Counted from the stretch's first letter, positions 54,841 through 64,000 are shown. The stretch is 64,000 nt of DNA from Microbacterium sp. Root553 (GCF_001426995.1 NZ_LMFY01000002.1:206847-270846), one strand, 5' to 3'. The notes: a model not told the origin generated them from the letters alone. Numbers and translations are program-made.

Positions 54841-54875
54841 AAGAGGCCGGCACCCCCGCGGGGTGCCGGCCTCTT
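54841..54875. terminator. Bidirectional terminator after regX3
   Basis: AAGAGGCCGGCACCCC and GGGGTGCCGGCCTCTT form a 16-bp stem with a 3-nt loop between convergent genes. Confidence 0.92.
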
Positions 54876-54895
54876 CGTCAGCCTGGGGGGTGCGA

Positions 54896-55429
54896 TCACT
54901 CCGCGGGCGCCGGGGCTGCGGTGTCGGTCGGGACCGGCGTCGACGTGGGCGTCGCCTCGGCCTCGTCGGGGACGAGGTCGGAGTAGTAGGGCAGGGTGCC
55001 GTCGAGGACCGGGATGGCCGTCTTGGTGCCGGCGCCGTCACCCGACTGGAAGTGGACCTCGATGGTCGACCCGGGCTTGGCGTCGAGATCCTCGATGCGC
55101 AGCGGCTCTTCGCCGGCGCCGTAGCTGAGGGTCTTGCCTGCGGGCACTGTGACGGTCAGAGGGTCGAGGTCGCCGACGGTGATCGTCAGCGTCGCCTTCT
55201 CGGAGGAGGGGTTCACGACGGCGCCGATGAAGTTGCCCACCGTGCCGTCTTCCGACGCGACGATGAAGGCGTTGCGGACATCGATCGGTCCGTCGGAGTC
55301 GAAGACGTTGACGCCGTCGGACGCGGAGTACTCGATCTTCGTCGCCTGCGGCGAGATGAACGTGCATCCGGTGGCGCCCAGAAGGACGAGGGCGCTGATG
55401 GCGGCAGACGCAACAAGGCGCGATTTCAC
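54896..55429 (-). CDS. Exported lipoprotein, uncharacterised
   Basis: A 177-residue protein. GTG 55429 with AGGAGG 4 nt upstream gives a signal peptide ending LLGATGC (Cys22). The mature part resembles a beta-sandwich domain (TVTVPAGKTLSYG, STIEVHFQSGD) and ends in a Thr/Pro/Ala-rich stalk. Members of this actinobacterial group are often annotated as DNA modification methylase, which I regard as an error. Role unknown; probably cell surface. Divergent from carD. Confidence 0.8.
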   Translation of the reverse strand: MKSRLVASAAISALVLLGATGCTFISPQATKIEYSASDGVNVFDSDGPIDVRNAFIVASEDGTVGNFIGAVVNPSSEKATLTITVGDLDPLTVTVPAGKTLSYGAGEEPLRIEDLDAKPGSTIEVHFQSGDGAGTKTAIPVLDGTLPYYSDLVPDEAEATPTSTPVPTDTAAPAPAE

Positions 55430-55532
55430 GGGTCCTCCTGAGGTCCGACGGGATATCCGCATCCATTCTATGCGTATGCGGGGGACGGTCCGAGGACGCA
55501 GGGGCGCGAACCTTAGCGCATATTCCCTGTGG

Positions 55533-55555
55533 TATCCTTGAGGTTGCCGAAAGGA
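55533..55555 (+). promoter_or_regulatory. carD promoter and ribosome site
   Basis: TATCCT (55533-55538) is the likely -10, with a start near 55545. GAAAGGA (55549-55555) is the ribosome site. A T-rich stretch (CAATTTTTT) separates it from the ATG at 55565, so carD is an ordinary leadered gene unlike many neighbours. Confidence 0.6.
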
Positions 55556-55564
55556 CAATTTTTT

Positions 55565-56047
55565 ATGCTTTTTGAGGTTGGCGAGACTGTCGTCTATCCG
55601 CACCATGGCGCTGCGACCATCATCGAGGTCAAGGAGCGCATCATCAAGGGTGAGGCGAAGAAATACCTGAAGCTCAACGTCACCCAGGGGGACCTCATCA
55701 TCGAGGTGCCCGCTGAGAACGTCGATCTGGTCGGGGTCCGTGATGTGATCGGCCGTGAAGGCCTCGATCACGTGTTCGAGGTGCTGCGCGCCCCGTTCAC
55801 CGAGGAGCCCACGAACTGGTCGCGTCGTTACAAGGCGAACCTCGAGAAACTCGCCTCCGGCGATGTCATCAAGGTGAGCGAGGTCGTGCGCGACCTGTGG
55901 CGTCGGGATCAGGACCGCGGACTGTCGGCGGGAGAGAAGCGGATGCTGGCCAAGGCGCGTCAGATCCTCATCTCCGAGCTGGCTCTGGCGGAGAAGACCG
56001 ACGAGGACAAGGCGAGCGCACTGCTCGACGAGGTCCTCGCTTCCTGA
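55565..56047 (+). CDS. carD: CarD-family RNA polymerase-binding regulator
   Basis: Essential factor that binds the RNA polymerase beta lobe and stabilises open complexes, notably at rRNA promoters. It is 160 residues. The Tudor-like RNAP-interaction domain starts [17 protein letters not shown], and the helical C-domain has the promoter-wedge Trp in [13 protein letters not shown] and a basic [12 protein letters not shown] patch. ATG 55565 follows GAAAGGA and is chosen over upstream in-frame codons. It is followed by a strong terminator and then ispDF, the usual actinobacterial order. Confidence 0.97.
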   Translation: MLFEVGETVVYPHHGAATIIEVKERIIKGEAKKYLKLNVTQGDLIIEVPAENVDLVGVRDVIGREGLDHVFEVLRAPFTEEPTNWSRRYKANLEKLASGDVIKVSEVVRDLWRRDQDRGLSAGEKRMLAKARQILISELALAEKTDEDKASALLDEVLAS

Positions 56048-56061
56048 GAGATTCGAGAGAG

Positions 56062-56089
56062 GGCGGATGCTTCGGCATCCGCCTTTTTT
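56062..56089 (+). terminator. Intrinsic terminator of carD
   Basis: GGCGGATGC/GCATCCGCC around TTCG, followed by six T. Confidence 0.95.
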
Positions 56090-56101
56090 CGTGCGCGCCG
56101 G

Positions 56102-56114
56102 TAACGTGAACCCG
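56102..56114 (+). promoter_or_regulatory. Predicted leaderless promoter of ispDF
   Basis: TAACGT (56102-56107) is followed by 7 nt and GTG 56115, an in-frame start before the IspD motif. Confidence 0.6.
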
Positions 56115-57338
56115 GTGAGCATGCTTCCCGTCCCAGACACCGCGATCCTCGTCGTCGCCGCCGGTTCCGGCACCCGACTGGATGCCGGAGCGCCCAAGGC
56201 GTTCGTCGGCATCGACACGCACACGATCCTGCGGCATGCGCTCGAGGGCGTCTTCGCCGCCGCCCCGGCGCAGGTGATCGTCGTCGCGCCCGCCGGGTTC
56301 GAGGGCGACGCCGAGACGGAGCTGCGCGCGGCGGCGGGTGACCGGATCGAGCTCGGACGCGTCGTCACGGGCGGCGACACCCGTCAGCGGTCCGTGGCCG
56401 CAGGGCTCGAGGCGCTGTGGGGCGATGTCACGCGGGTGCTCGTGCATGACGCCGCTCGTGCGCTGACTCCGCCCGAGGTGATCGACGCCGTGGCGGCGGC
56501 GGTCGACGGCGAGACGGGGATCATCCCCGCCCTCCCGGTCGTCGACACCCTGAAGCGGGTCGACGGCGATGCGATCATCGCGCCGGTCGATCGCGCGGAG
56601 CTGGCCGCCGCGCAGACACCTCAGGGCTTTCCCCGCGCGCTGCTCGAAGCCGCGTACGCGGCGGCCGCGGCATCCGGCATCGACTACACCGACGACGCGG
56701 CCCTCTTCGCCGCGGCCGGCCAACTCGTGCGGTGGATCCCCGGGTCGGCGCGGAGCTTCAAGATCACGACGCCGGACGACCTGGAGCGTGCCCGCCACCT
56801 GCTCGCCGCTGTCGAAGCGGTGCCCTCCGCGGCCGCGCCGTCGGTCCGGTCGTCGGGGCCGTCCGCAGGACCCAGGGTGGGCCTCGGAACCGACGTGCAC
56901 GCGTTCGGGGGAGAGGGTGCGCTGTGGCTGGCCGGTCTCGAGTGGCCGGGGGAGCCGGCGCTCTCCGGCCACTCGGACGGCGATGCGGTCGCCCACGCGA
57001 TCGTGGACGCGCTGTTGGGTGCGGCAGGCCTCGGCGACATCGGCGAGCACTTCGGCACCGCGCATCCCGAGTACGCGGGCGCCCACGCCGAGGTCTTCCT
57101 CGCACGCACCCGGGAGATCCTCGCGGAGGCCGGCTTCGCGATCGGCAACGTGTCGGCCCAGTTCCAGAGCAACCGTCCCCGCTTCAGCGGCCGACGGGCG
57201 GAGGCCGAGCGCGTGCTGTCGGACGCCCTCGGGGGCGCGCCGGTCGCGATCACCGCCACCACCACCGACGGCCTGGGCTTCCCCGGCCGTGGCGAAGGGG
57301 TCGCGGTCACCGCGGTCGCCATGATCCACCCGGTCTGA
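56115..57338 (+). CDS. ispDF: Bifunctional IspD/IspF (MEP-pathway cytidylyltransferase and cyclase)
   Basis: Two non-consecutive steps of isoprenoid synthesis in one 407-residue chain. The N-terminal IspD domain (about 1-230) has AAGSGTRLDAGAPKAF, VLVHDAARAL and TPQGFPRALLE. A short linker near 235-255 follows. The C-terminal IspF domain (about 255-407) has GTDVHAF, SGHSDGDAVAHAIVDA with the zinc Asp/His set, and TTTDGLGFPGRGEG. ATG 56121 is also possible. Mycobacteria keep the two genes separate, so the fusion is a lineage trait. Confidence 0.95.
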   Translation: MSMLPVPDTAILVVAAGSGTRLDAGAPKAFVGIDTHTILRHALEGVFAAAPAQVIVVAPAGFEGDAETELRAAAGDRIELGRVVTGGDTRQRSVAAGLEALWGDVTRVLVHDAARALTPPEVIDAVAAAVDGETGIIPALPVVDTLKRVDGDAIIAPVDRAELAAAQTPQGFPRALLEAAYAAAAASGIDYTDDAALFAAAGQLVRWIPGSARSFKITTPDDLERARHLLAAVEAVPSAAAPSVRSSGPSAGPRVGLGTDVHAFGGEGALWLAGLEWPGEPALSGHSDGDAVAHAIVDALLGAAGLGDIGEHFGTAHPEYAGAHAEVFLARTREILAEAGFAIGNVSAQFQSNRPRFSGRRAEAERVLSDALGGAPVAITATTTDGLGFPGRGEGVAVTAVAMIHPV

Positions 57339-57432
57339 CGACGCAGCATCCGGATGCCGGGAATGCCCCGGCCCGCCGGCCCGTTGGGGCACACAGCAGC
57401 GTGCGGCGGTCGCATGCGGAGAAGGAGATGTC

Positions 57433-58023
57433 ATGAGGATCCTGGTCATCGGAGCCACCGGGCAGGTCGGTCGTACCGCGGTCGACGCACTCGAGGGGCA
57501 CGAGGTCGTCTCCGCCTCCCGCAGCGGCGAACCGGCGGTCGACATCACCGACGCGGCGTCGATCGAGCGGCTCTTCGCCGCGGTCGGGCAGGTCGATGCC
57601 GTGATCGTCGCCGTCGGAGAGGTCCCGTTCGCTCCGCTGGGCGATCTGCGACGCGACGACCACGAGTCGGCGTTCCGCGGCAAGGTGCTGTCGCAGCTCG
57701 ACGTCGTCCGCATCGGCACGCCGTTCGTGCGCGACGGCGGCTCGATCACACTGACCTCCGGCATCCTCGCCCGGGAGCCGATCGCGACCGGAGCGGCCGC
57801 CTCGATGGCGAACGGCGCCGTCGAGTCGTTCGTGCGCGCGGCCGCGACCGAGCTGCCGCGCGGCATCCGCATCAACGCCGTGAGCCCGTCGGTGCTGGAG
57901 GATGCACCGGCGTACCACTCCTCGTTCCCCGGATTCGTGCCCGTGTCGTCGTATCGCGTCGGCCAGGCCTTCGCGAAGAGCGTGCTCGGGGTGCAGACCG
58001 GACGTGTCCTCGCGGTCGACTGA
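57433..58023 (+). CDS. Short-chain dehydrogenase-like protein with atypical active site
   Basis: A 196-residue Rossmann protein. ILVIGATGQVGRTAVDAL (residues 3-20) is the nucleotide loop, and ITLTSG matches the catalytic-Ser strand. Where SDR enzymes have YxxxK, the sequence reads ASMANGAVESF, lacking both Tyr and Lys, so classical oxidoreductase activity is doubtful. GAAGGAGATGTC upstream provides the ribosome site. It is inserted between ispDF and cysS, which are adjacent in many relatives. Confidence 0.85.
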   Translation: MRILVIGATGQVGRTAVDALEGHEVVSASRSGEPAVDITDAASIERLFAAVGQVDAVIVAVGEVPFAPLGDLRRDDHESAFRGKVLSQLDVVRIGTPFVRDGGSITLTSGILAREPIATGAAASMANGAVESFVRAAATELPRGIRINAVSPSVLEDAPAYHSSFPGFVPVSSYRVGQAFAKSVLGVQTGRVLAVD

Positions 58024-58089
58024 CTGCGGGAACGACCGACCTCCCCGGGACGCCGCGCAACCGCCCAGTCTTCGGATTCCGCCGCCCGG

Positions 58090-58101
58090 TAAGCTTGTGC
58101 G
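58090..58101 (+). promoter_or_regulatory. Predicted leaderless promoter of cysS
   Basis: TAAGCT (58090-58095) is followed by 6 nt and GTG 58102. Confidence 0.62.
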
Positions 58102-59511
58102 GTGACACTCCGCCTCTACGACACCCGCGCACAGCAGCTGCGCGACTTCGTGCCTCTCGATTCCGAGAACATCACGATGTACGTCTGCGGACCCACGGTG
58201 CAGTCCGGTCCGCACATCGGTCATGTCAGGGCGGCGCTCAGCTTCGATCTGCTGCGGCGCTGGCTGGCACATCGCTACGGGCGCGTGACCTTCGTGCGCA
58301 ACGTCACCGACATCGACGACAAGGTGCTGGCGAACGCGACGGACGCCGAGCCCTGGTGGGCGCTGGCGTACCGGATGGAGCAGGAGTTCACGGCGGCATA
58401 TGCCGGTGTCGGCATCCTCGCACCGACCTACGAACCTCGCGCGACGGCCTCGATTCCGCAGATGCAGGAGCTCATCGCGACCCTCATCGAACGCGGCCAC
58501 GCGTACCCGGCGCCCGATGGCTCGGGCGACGTCTACTTCGACGTGCGCTCGTGGCCGTCGTACGGCGAGCTCACCAACCAGTCCGTCGATGCCATGGAAG
58601 CCGCCGAGGACGCGGATCCCCGGGGCAAGCGCAATCCGCAGGACTTCGCACTGTGGAAGGGCGCGAAGGCCGACGAGCAGGCGGATGCCACCTGGCGGTC
58701 ACCGTGGGGACCCGGTCGGCCCGGCTGGCACATCGAGTGCTCCGCGATGTCGAAGCGCTATCTCGGACCGGAGTTCGACATCCACGGCGGCGGCCTCGAT
58801 CTGCGGTTCCCGCATCACGAGAACGAGCTCGCGCAGTCGACGGCCGCGGGCGACGGCTTCGCGCAGTACTGGGTGCACAACGGCCTGGTGACCGTCGGCG
58901 GGCAGAAGATGTCCAAGTCGCTGGGCAACTTCACGCTCGCCGCCGACGTGCTCGCCGCCCACGATCCGCTCGTGGTCCGTTACGCGCTCGCCGCCGCGCA
59001 CTATCGCTCCAGCCTCGACCTCACCGAGTCGTCGTGGACCGAGGCAGAGGCGGCGCTCGCGCGTATCCGGACCTTCCTCGACCGGGGGCAGCGCCTGGCG
59101 AAGCCGGGGTGGTCCCAGGCGAAAGAGGGGCTGCCGACGGAGTTCTGGGACGCCATGAACGACGACCTCGCCGTCCCCCGAGCTCTCGCGGCGATCCACA
59201 GCAGCATCCGTTCGGGCAACGCGCTGCTGGATGACGGGAAGATCGACGAGGCCAGGCAGGACGTGATGGACGTCATCGCGATGACGAACATCCTCGGTCT
59301 CAATCCGCACGCCTCCGCGTGGAGCGAGAGCGGCGACGGTGCCACGGCATCCGCTCTCGACGCGCTCGTGCAGACGATGATCACCCAGCGCGCGCAGGCG
59401 CGCGCTGACAAGGACTGGGCCGCGGCCGATCGCATCCGTGATGCGATCGCCGCTGCTGGAATCACGCTGGAGGACTCTCCGGCCGGAACTCATTGGAGTA
59501 TCGATGGCTAA
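58102..59511 (+). CDS. cysS: Cysteinyl-tRNA synthetase
   Basis: Charges tRNA-Cys. It is 469 residues long. The zinc Cys29 is in CGPTV, the HIGH-type motif is HIGH at 38-41, WHIECSAM and HGGGLDLRFPHHENE follow, and KMSKS is at 269-273. The C-terminal anticodon domain is complete, which separates it from the shorter mycothiol enzyme MshC. The carD-ispDF-cysS-rlmB order is typical of actinobacteria. It overlaps rlmB by 8 bases. Confidence 0.96.
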   Translation: MTLRLYDTRAQQLRDFVPLDSENITMYVCGPTVQSGPHIGHVRAALSFDLLRRWLAHRYGRVTFVRNVTDIDDKVLANATDAEPWWALAYRMEQEFTAAYAGVGILAPTYEPRATASIPQMQELIATLIERGHAYPAPDGSGDVYFDVRSWPSYGELTNQSVDAMEAAEDADPRGKRNPQDFALWKGAKADEQADATWRSPWGPGRPGWHIECSAMSKRYLGPEFDIHGGGLDLRFPHHENELAQSTAAGDGFAQYWVHNGLVTVGGQKMSKSLGNFTLAADVLAAHDPLVVRYALAAAHYRSSLDLTESSWTEAEAALARIRTFLDRGQRLAKPGWSQAKEGLPTEFWDAMNDDLAVPRALAAIHSSIRSGNALLDDGKIDEARQDVMDVIAMTNILGLNPHASAWSESGDGATASALDALVQTMITQRAQARADKDWAAADRIRDAIAAAGITLEDSPAGTHWSIDG

Positions 59512-60511
59512 GCCACAGCGCCCCGGCGCGAACAAGGGAAACAAGAAGGGCCCCACCAAGGGCACCGGTGGAATGGGACGCAAGTCCCTCGAGGGTCGTG
59601 GACCGACCCCGAAGGCCGAGGACCGCGCCTGGCACCCCGCAGGCAAGCGCAAGGCCGCGGCCGAGCGCTACGCGGCGTCCGGTGGCAAGGGCAAGCCGGG
59701 CCAGCGTCAGACGTCCGGCGGCAACCCGAACCGCTCGGCGCGCGCCAAGGACAACACGACCGAGGTCGAGGTCGTCACCGGCCGTAACTCCGTGCTCGAG
59801 GCCCTGCGCGCGAAGATCCCGGCGTCGGCGTTCTACATCGCCCAGCGCGTCGAGATGGACGACCGCGTCAAGGAGATGCTGTCGATCGCCACGAACCGGG
59901 GCATCCCGGTGCTCGAGGTGACGCGTCAGGAGCTCGACCGCATGGCCGGGTTCGACGGCGTGCACCAGGGCGTGGCCGTCAAGGTGCCGCCGTACGAGTA
60001 CGCGCATCCGCAGGACCTCCTCGAGGCCGTCATCGACAGGGGTGAGGTCCCGCTGTTCGTCGCTCTCGACGGCATCACCGACCCGCGCAATCTCGGTGCG
60101 ATCATCCGCTCCACCGGTGCGTTCGGCGGCCACGGCATCATCCTGCCGCAGCGTCGCTCGGCCGGCGTGAACTCCGCGGCCTGGAAGACCAGCGCCGGTG
60201 CGGCGGCCCGGGTGCCGGTGGCCCTCGCCACCAACCTCACGACACAGCTCAAGGAGTTCAAGAAGCAGGGCGTGTTCGTGCTCGGCCTCGACGGCGACGG
60301 CGACGTGCTGCTGCCCGAGCTGCAGCTGGCCGATCGCCCCGTCGTGATCGTCACGGGCTCCGAGGGCAAGGGGCTCTCGCGCCTCGTCGCCGAGACGTGC
60401 GACCAGATCGTGTCGATCCCGATCTCGGCGGTGACCGAGTCGCTCAACGCCGGCATCGCGACGTCCGTCGCGCTGTACCAGGTGTCGACCATCCGCAACG
60501 CGAAGAAGTAG
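59504..60511 (+). CDS. rlmB: 23S rRNA (guanosine-2'-O-)-methyltransferase RlmB
   Basis: SPOUT enzyme that 2'-O-methylates G2251 of 23S rRNA. It is 335 residues: a Lys/Gly-rich disordered extension (about 1-80), an L30e-like substrate domain (TGRNSVLEALRAK), and the knotted SAM domain with ALDGITDPRNLGAIIRS, VTGSEGKGLS and ISAVTESLNAG. ATG 59504 has TTGGAG upstream and lies inside the cysS end. The long basic extension is common in actinobacteria and may bind rRNA. Confidence 0.94.
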   Translation: MAKPQRPGANKGNKKGPTKGTGGMGRKSLEGRGPTPKAEDRAWHPAGKRKAAAERYAASGGKGKPGQRQTSGGNPNRSARAKDNTTEVEVVTGRNSVLEALRAKIPASAFYIAQRVEMDDRVKEMLSIATNRGIPVLEVTRQELDRMAGFDGVHQGVAVKVPPYEYAHPQDLLEAVIDRGEVPLFVALDGITDPRNLGAIIRSTGAFGGHGIILPQRRSAGVNSAAWKTSAGAAARVPVALATNLTTQLKEFKKQGVFVLGLDGDGDVLLPELQLADRPVVIVTGSEGKGLSRLVAETCDQIVSIPISAVTESLNAGIATSVALYQVSTIRNAKK

Positions 60512-60522
60512 GGGAGAAGCAC

Positions 60523-61164
60523 ATGGCACGCATCGTCGTCCTCGGAGGAACCGGCTACGCCGGACGCCACATCGTCGCGGAGGCGGTGAGCCGCGGTCAC
60601 GAGGTCATCGCGATCTCCCGCTCCACCCCGTCCGACGCGGTCGAGGGGGCGTCGTACGTGCAGGGCTCCGCCCTCGAGACGGGGGCGCTCGCGAGCGCCG
60701 TCGACGGCGCGGATGCCGTGGTCTCGGCCCTCTCTCCGCGCGGCGACATGACAGACCGGGTGCTCGACGCGCTGCGCGTCGTCATCGCCGAGCTCGACGG
60801 TGCGCGAACGCGTCTGGGTGTCGTGGGCGGTGCCGGCGGCAGCCTCGTCGCCCCCGGCGGACCCCGCCTGTTCGACCTCGACTTCCCCGAGGAGTACACG
60901 CACGAGGCTCAGGTCGGTATCGACTCGCTCGCACTGCTCGAGAGCACCGACGAGTCCCTGGACTGGTTCTTCGTGCACCCCGCCGAGGTCTTCGGGCCGT
61001 GGGCCGAGGGGGAGCGCACCGGTCACTACCGTGACGGCGGCGATGTGATCGTGCGGGACGACGAGGGCAAGTCCTTCATCTCGGGTGCCGACTTCGCCGT
61101 CGCTGTGGTCGACGAGATCGAGCGCCCGGCGCACCGCCGCGGGCGCTTCACCGTCGGGTACTGA
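60523..61164 (+). CDS. NAD(P)-dependent epimerase/NmrA-like reductase
   Basis: A 213-residue atypical SDR. VVLGGTGYAGRHIVAEA (residues 5-21) is the nucleotide loop, VSALSPRG follows, and GVVGGAGGSLVAPGG occupies the active-site strand; the canonical YxxxK is absent. Relatives are annotated as NAD(P)H-binding or NmrA family. GGGGAGAAG upstream supports ATG 60523, 11 bp after rlmB, so it is probably cotranscribed. Substrate unknown. Confidence 0.85.
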   Translation: MARIVVLGGTGYAGRHIVAEAVSRGHEVIAISRSTPSDAVEGASYVQGSALETGALASAVDGADAVVSALSPRGDMTDRVLDALRVVIAELDGARTRLGVVGGAGGSLVAPGGPRLFDLDFPEEYTHEAQVGIDSLALLESTDESLDWFFVHPAEVFGPWAEGERTGHYRDGGDVIVRDDEGKSFISGADFAVAVVDEIERPAHRRGRFTVGY

Positions 61165-61182
61165 TCCCGCGGGCGAGCGCGC

Positions 61183-62481
61183 TCAGACGAGGTCGCGCCA
61201 GTCGACCTCGTCGTCGGCGACCGCGGTCGCTCCCGTGATCACCGGCAGACCCATCGTCTCGGTGGGTGGACCCATGATCGTCGCCTCGTCGCGCCGGTGG
61301 CGCAGCACCTCGTTGATGTAGCTCGTGAGCACCTCGGCGAGGGGGACCGACCGACCCTGCGCCTGCGACAGGTACCACCGGTGCTCGAGCACCTGGTGGA
61401 ACACCTCGGCCGGTTCGAGCTTGGCGCGCAGCTCGTAGGGGATCGCCCGCACCACGGGCTCGAACACGCGCGTCAGCCATTCGTGGGCGTACATCTCCTC
61501 GTCCGCCCACTGCTTGGTCGAACGGGCGCGGAACTCGTCGAGGTCGTTGAGCAGGCGACGGGCCTGGTTCTCCTCGACGTCGAGTCCGGTCAGGCGGATG
61601 AGGCGCCGCTGATGGTGTCCGGCATCGACGACCTTCGGCTGGATCTCGACGACCGTGCCGTCGGAGGTCGTCGACATCGACATCTCGTCGATGTCGAACC
61701 CGAGCGCGTTCAGGCGCTCCACGCGCTCGGTGATGCGCCAGGTCTCGGCGGCGGCGAAGGACTCCTGGGCGGTGAGCTCGGCCCACAGCGAGCGGTACGA
61801 CGACACGATGCCGTCGGCGATCGCGACGGCGTCGACGCCGTGCTCGAGGCGTCCGCCCGCGGCGAGGTCCATGATCTCGCCGGCGATGTTCGTGCGCGCG
61901 AGGTCGAGGTCGTAGGCGCGCTGGCCGTCGGTCAGGCCCTCCTCGTGCAGCTCGCCCGTCTCTGCATCGACGAGGTACGCCGCGTAGGCGCCCGCGTCAC
62001 GGCGGAACAGGGTGTTCGACAGCGAGACGTCGCCCCAGTAGAAGCCGACGTTGTGCAGACGCACCAGCAGCACGGCGAGGGCGTCGACCAGGCGGTCAGC
62101 GGTGTCGGGGCGCAGCACCCGGGTGAACAGCGCGCGGTACGGCATCGAGAAGCGCAGGTGAGAGGTGACGAGGGCGGCGGGAAGCGGGTCTCCCGACGCA
62201 TCCGTCCGGCCTGCGATGACCGCGACCCTGTCGACGCACGGGACGTCGAGGCGGGCGAGGTTGCCCAGCATCTCGTATTCGCGTCTCGCCATCTCATCCG
62301 TCGTCTCCTTGACGGCGACGACACGTCCCGACAGATCCGCGAACCGCACCAGATGGCGGGAGAGTCCCTTGGGGAGGGACACGATCTGTTCCGACGGCCA
62401 TCTGGCCAGGGTCGTCGACCAGGGCAGCGCGAGCAACGCGGGGTCGACGGAGCTGGCGGTGATCCGCAGCGCATCCTGCAT
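61183..62481 (-). CDS. DUF4032 protein with kinase-like N-terminal region
   Basis: A 432-residue soluble protein. The first half resembles a small kinase: VVAVKETTDEMARREYEML (Lys-Glu pair near 54-67), then GFYWGDVSLSNTLFR (near 147) as catalytic loop, with Asp and Asn as in bacterial lipopolysaccharide-type kinases, and YLVDAETGE as the metal Asp. The second half is DUF4032, of unknown role. Whether it phosphorylates anything is untested. It follows msiK on the same strand, beyond a strong hairpin. Confidence 0.83.
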   Translation of the reverse strand: MQDALRITASSVDPALLALPWSTTLARWPSEQIVSLPKGLSRHLVRFADLSGRVVAVKETTDEMARREYEMLGNLARLDVPCVDRVAVIAGRTDASGDPLPAALVTSHLRFSMPYRALFTRVLRPDTADRLVDALAVLLVRLHNVGFYWGDVSLSNTLFRRDAGAYAAYLVDAETGELHEEGLTDGQRAYDLDLARTNIAGEIMDLAAGGRLEHGVDAVAIADGIVSSYRSLWAELTAQESFAAAETWRITERVERLNALGFDIDEMSMSTTSDGTVVEIQPKVVDAGHHQRRLIRLTGLDVEENQARRLLNDLDEFRARSTKQWADEEMYAHEWLTRVFEPVVRAIPYELRAKLEPAEVFHQVLEHRWYLSQAQGRSVPLAEVLTSYINEVLRHRRDEATIMGPPTETMGLPVITGATAVADDEVDWRDLV

Positions 62482-62510
62482 GGGACTCCAGACGAGGGGG
62501 GAAATCAGAA

Positions 62511-62543
62511 GCGGCGCGGGCGACCGAAGTCAGCCCGCGCCGC
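62511..62543 (-). terminator. Hairpin terminator of msiK
   Basis: GCGGCGCGGGC and GCCCGCGCCGC form an 11-bp stem with an 11-nt loop between msiK and the DUF4032 gene. Confidence 0.8.
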
Positions 62544-62557
62544 GTCCGTGGATCCGA

Positions 62558-63661
<1,104 letters not shown>

Positions 63662-63760
63662 TGTGTTTCTCCTTCACCGGCAGGTACGTGCCGGACGATC
63701 CGTAGTGATAGAGCGGTGGAGAACTCCACCGTGACCCCTCATCGGGTCGGGATCAGTATG
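63662..63760 (-). promoter_or_regulatory. msiK 5' leader with two hairpins
   Basis: On the minus strand, CATACT (63760-63755) is a candidate -10, giving a leader of about 87 nt. It holds CGGTGGA/TCCACCG (63714-63731) and CCGGCA/TGCCGG (63677-63694), then the ribosome site. A conserved msiK RNA motif is known upstream of such genes; I cannot confirm that this is it. The remaining 130 bp up to 63890 show nothing clear. Confidence 0.45.
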
Positions 63761-63890
63761 GCAGACCGGCGTCCATCTGGGTATTTCTCAGCCTGGCTGG
63801 TTAGCATCGATCTCGGCCGCCTACCGCGGCGTTCGCCGCCCGAGTGGCGTCCGGGGCCACCCTGCCCCCCTGAGACTGTCTAGAGGAACG

Positions 63891-64000
63891 ATGTCGAGCG
63901 ACGAGACGCCGAACGTCCCCAGCCCTCGCAATTCGCGTGAGGCCGTGCGGGAGAAGGCACAGAAGGTGCACGCCCAGCAGTCGAGGGCGCGCGTGATGCG
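63891..64000 (+). CDS. Probable DsbA/thioredoxin-domain membrane protein, 3'-truncated by the window edge
   Basis: Only 36 codons are visible: a polar start (SSDETPNVPSPRNSREAVRE), then a basic helical stretch (AQKVHAQQSRARVMR). This type of charged leader precedes the membrane helix and DsbA-like thioredoxin domain in many actinobacterial disulfide proteins. The domain itself lies outside the window, so the call is by resemblance only. GAGGAA 6 nt before the ATG is the ribosome site. Divergent from msiK. Confidence 0.5.
   Translation, partial: MSSDETPNVPSPRNSREAVREKAQKVHAQQSRARVM

Noticed and set aside
54896..56380. 494-codon minus-strand frame joined to the lipoprotein gene
   Set aside because: It runs through carD on the opposite strand; AGGAGG and a lipoprotein signal place the real start at 55429.

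Overview
The window is about 70% G+C and densely coded. Its genes are typical of a high-GC Gram-positive actinobacterium: a SigK/RskA/MPT83-like module, GlnR, CarD, SenX3/RegX3, an IspD-IspF fusion, MsiK, a 6C-type RNA and a reduced Tad cluster. Protein details (DUF4244 pilin, nitrobindin-YgfZ pair, DUF4032 protein) and the frequent GGATGC word fit Microbacteriaceae, probably Microbacterium. This is inference; there is no rRNA here to test it. Gene order from dnaX to holB resembles, as I remember it, the M. tuberculosis Rv3721c-Rv3644c stretch, so most of the window is conserved core chromosome. I see no prophage, transposase, CRISPR array or toxin island.

Layout. 0-4.5 kb: acetate kinase (cut by the left edge) and a beta-phosphoglucomutase/GH65 phosphorylase pair. 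4.5-13.3 kb: dnaX, recR, an EamA exporter, lysC, asd, mqo and thymidine kinase. 13.4-15.5 kb: an L-lactate regulator/oxidase operon with two operators. 15.6-22.9 kb: a HAD phosphatase, tRNA-Pro, a metallophosphoesterase, a PASTA penicillin-binding protein, DUF4177, RidA and acs. 23.0-26.2 kb: a 6C-type RNA followed by a minimal Tad cluster. 26.3-35.5 kb: topA, tmk, holB, a lipoprotein hydrolase, tRNA-Thr, nicotinamidase, small genes, a PfpI protein and tRNA-Lys. 35.6-38.0 kb: a fasciclin lipoprotein divergent from sigK-rskA. 38-39.7 kb: a candidate small RNA and pabC. 39.8-54.8 kb: phosphate homeostasis (pstSCAB, Nudix/phosphatase, ppk, phoU, senX3-regX3) interleaved with glnR, nitrobindin, ygfZ and gpmA. 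54.9-61.2 kb: carD, ispDF, cysS and rlmB. 61.2-64 kb: a DUF4032 protein, msiK and the start of a DsbA-like gene.

How it works together. Carbon flow is prominent: ackA and acs for acetate, lldD for lactate, mqo for malate, GH65 plus beta-PGM for alpha-disaccharides and msiK for sugar ABC importers. Phosphate genes share 11-nt GTTCACC-like repeats upstream of pstS and ppk, with the likely cognate two-component system in the same window. About a dozen genes have a TANNNT -10 box placed 6-7 nt before the start codon, which predicts leaderless mRNAs. The most distinctive signals are the 6C-type RNA, the two matching SigK-type promoters, a candidate antisense-strand small RNA near 38.7 kb, and short tandem duplications lying exactly over three stop codons.
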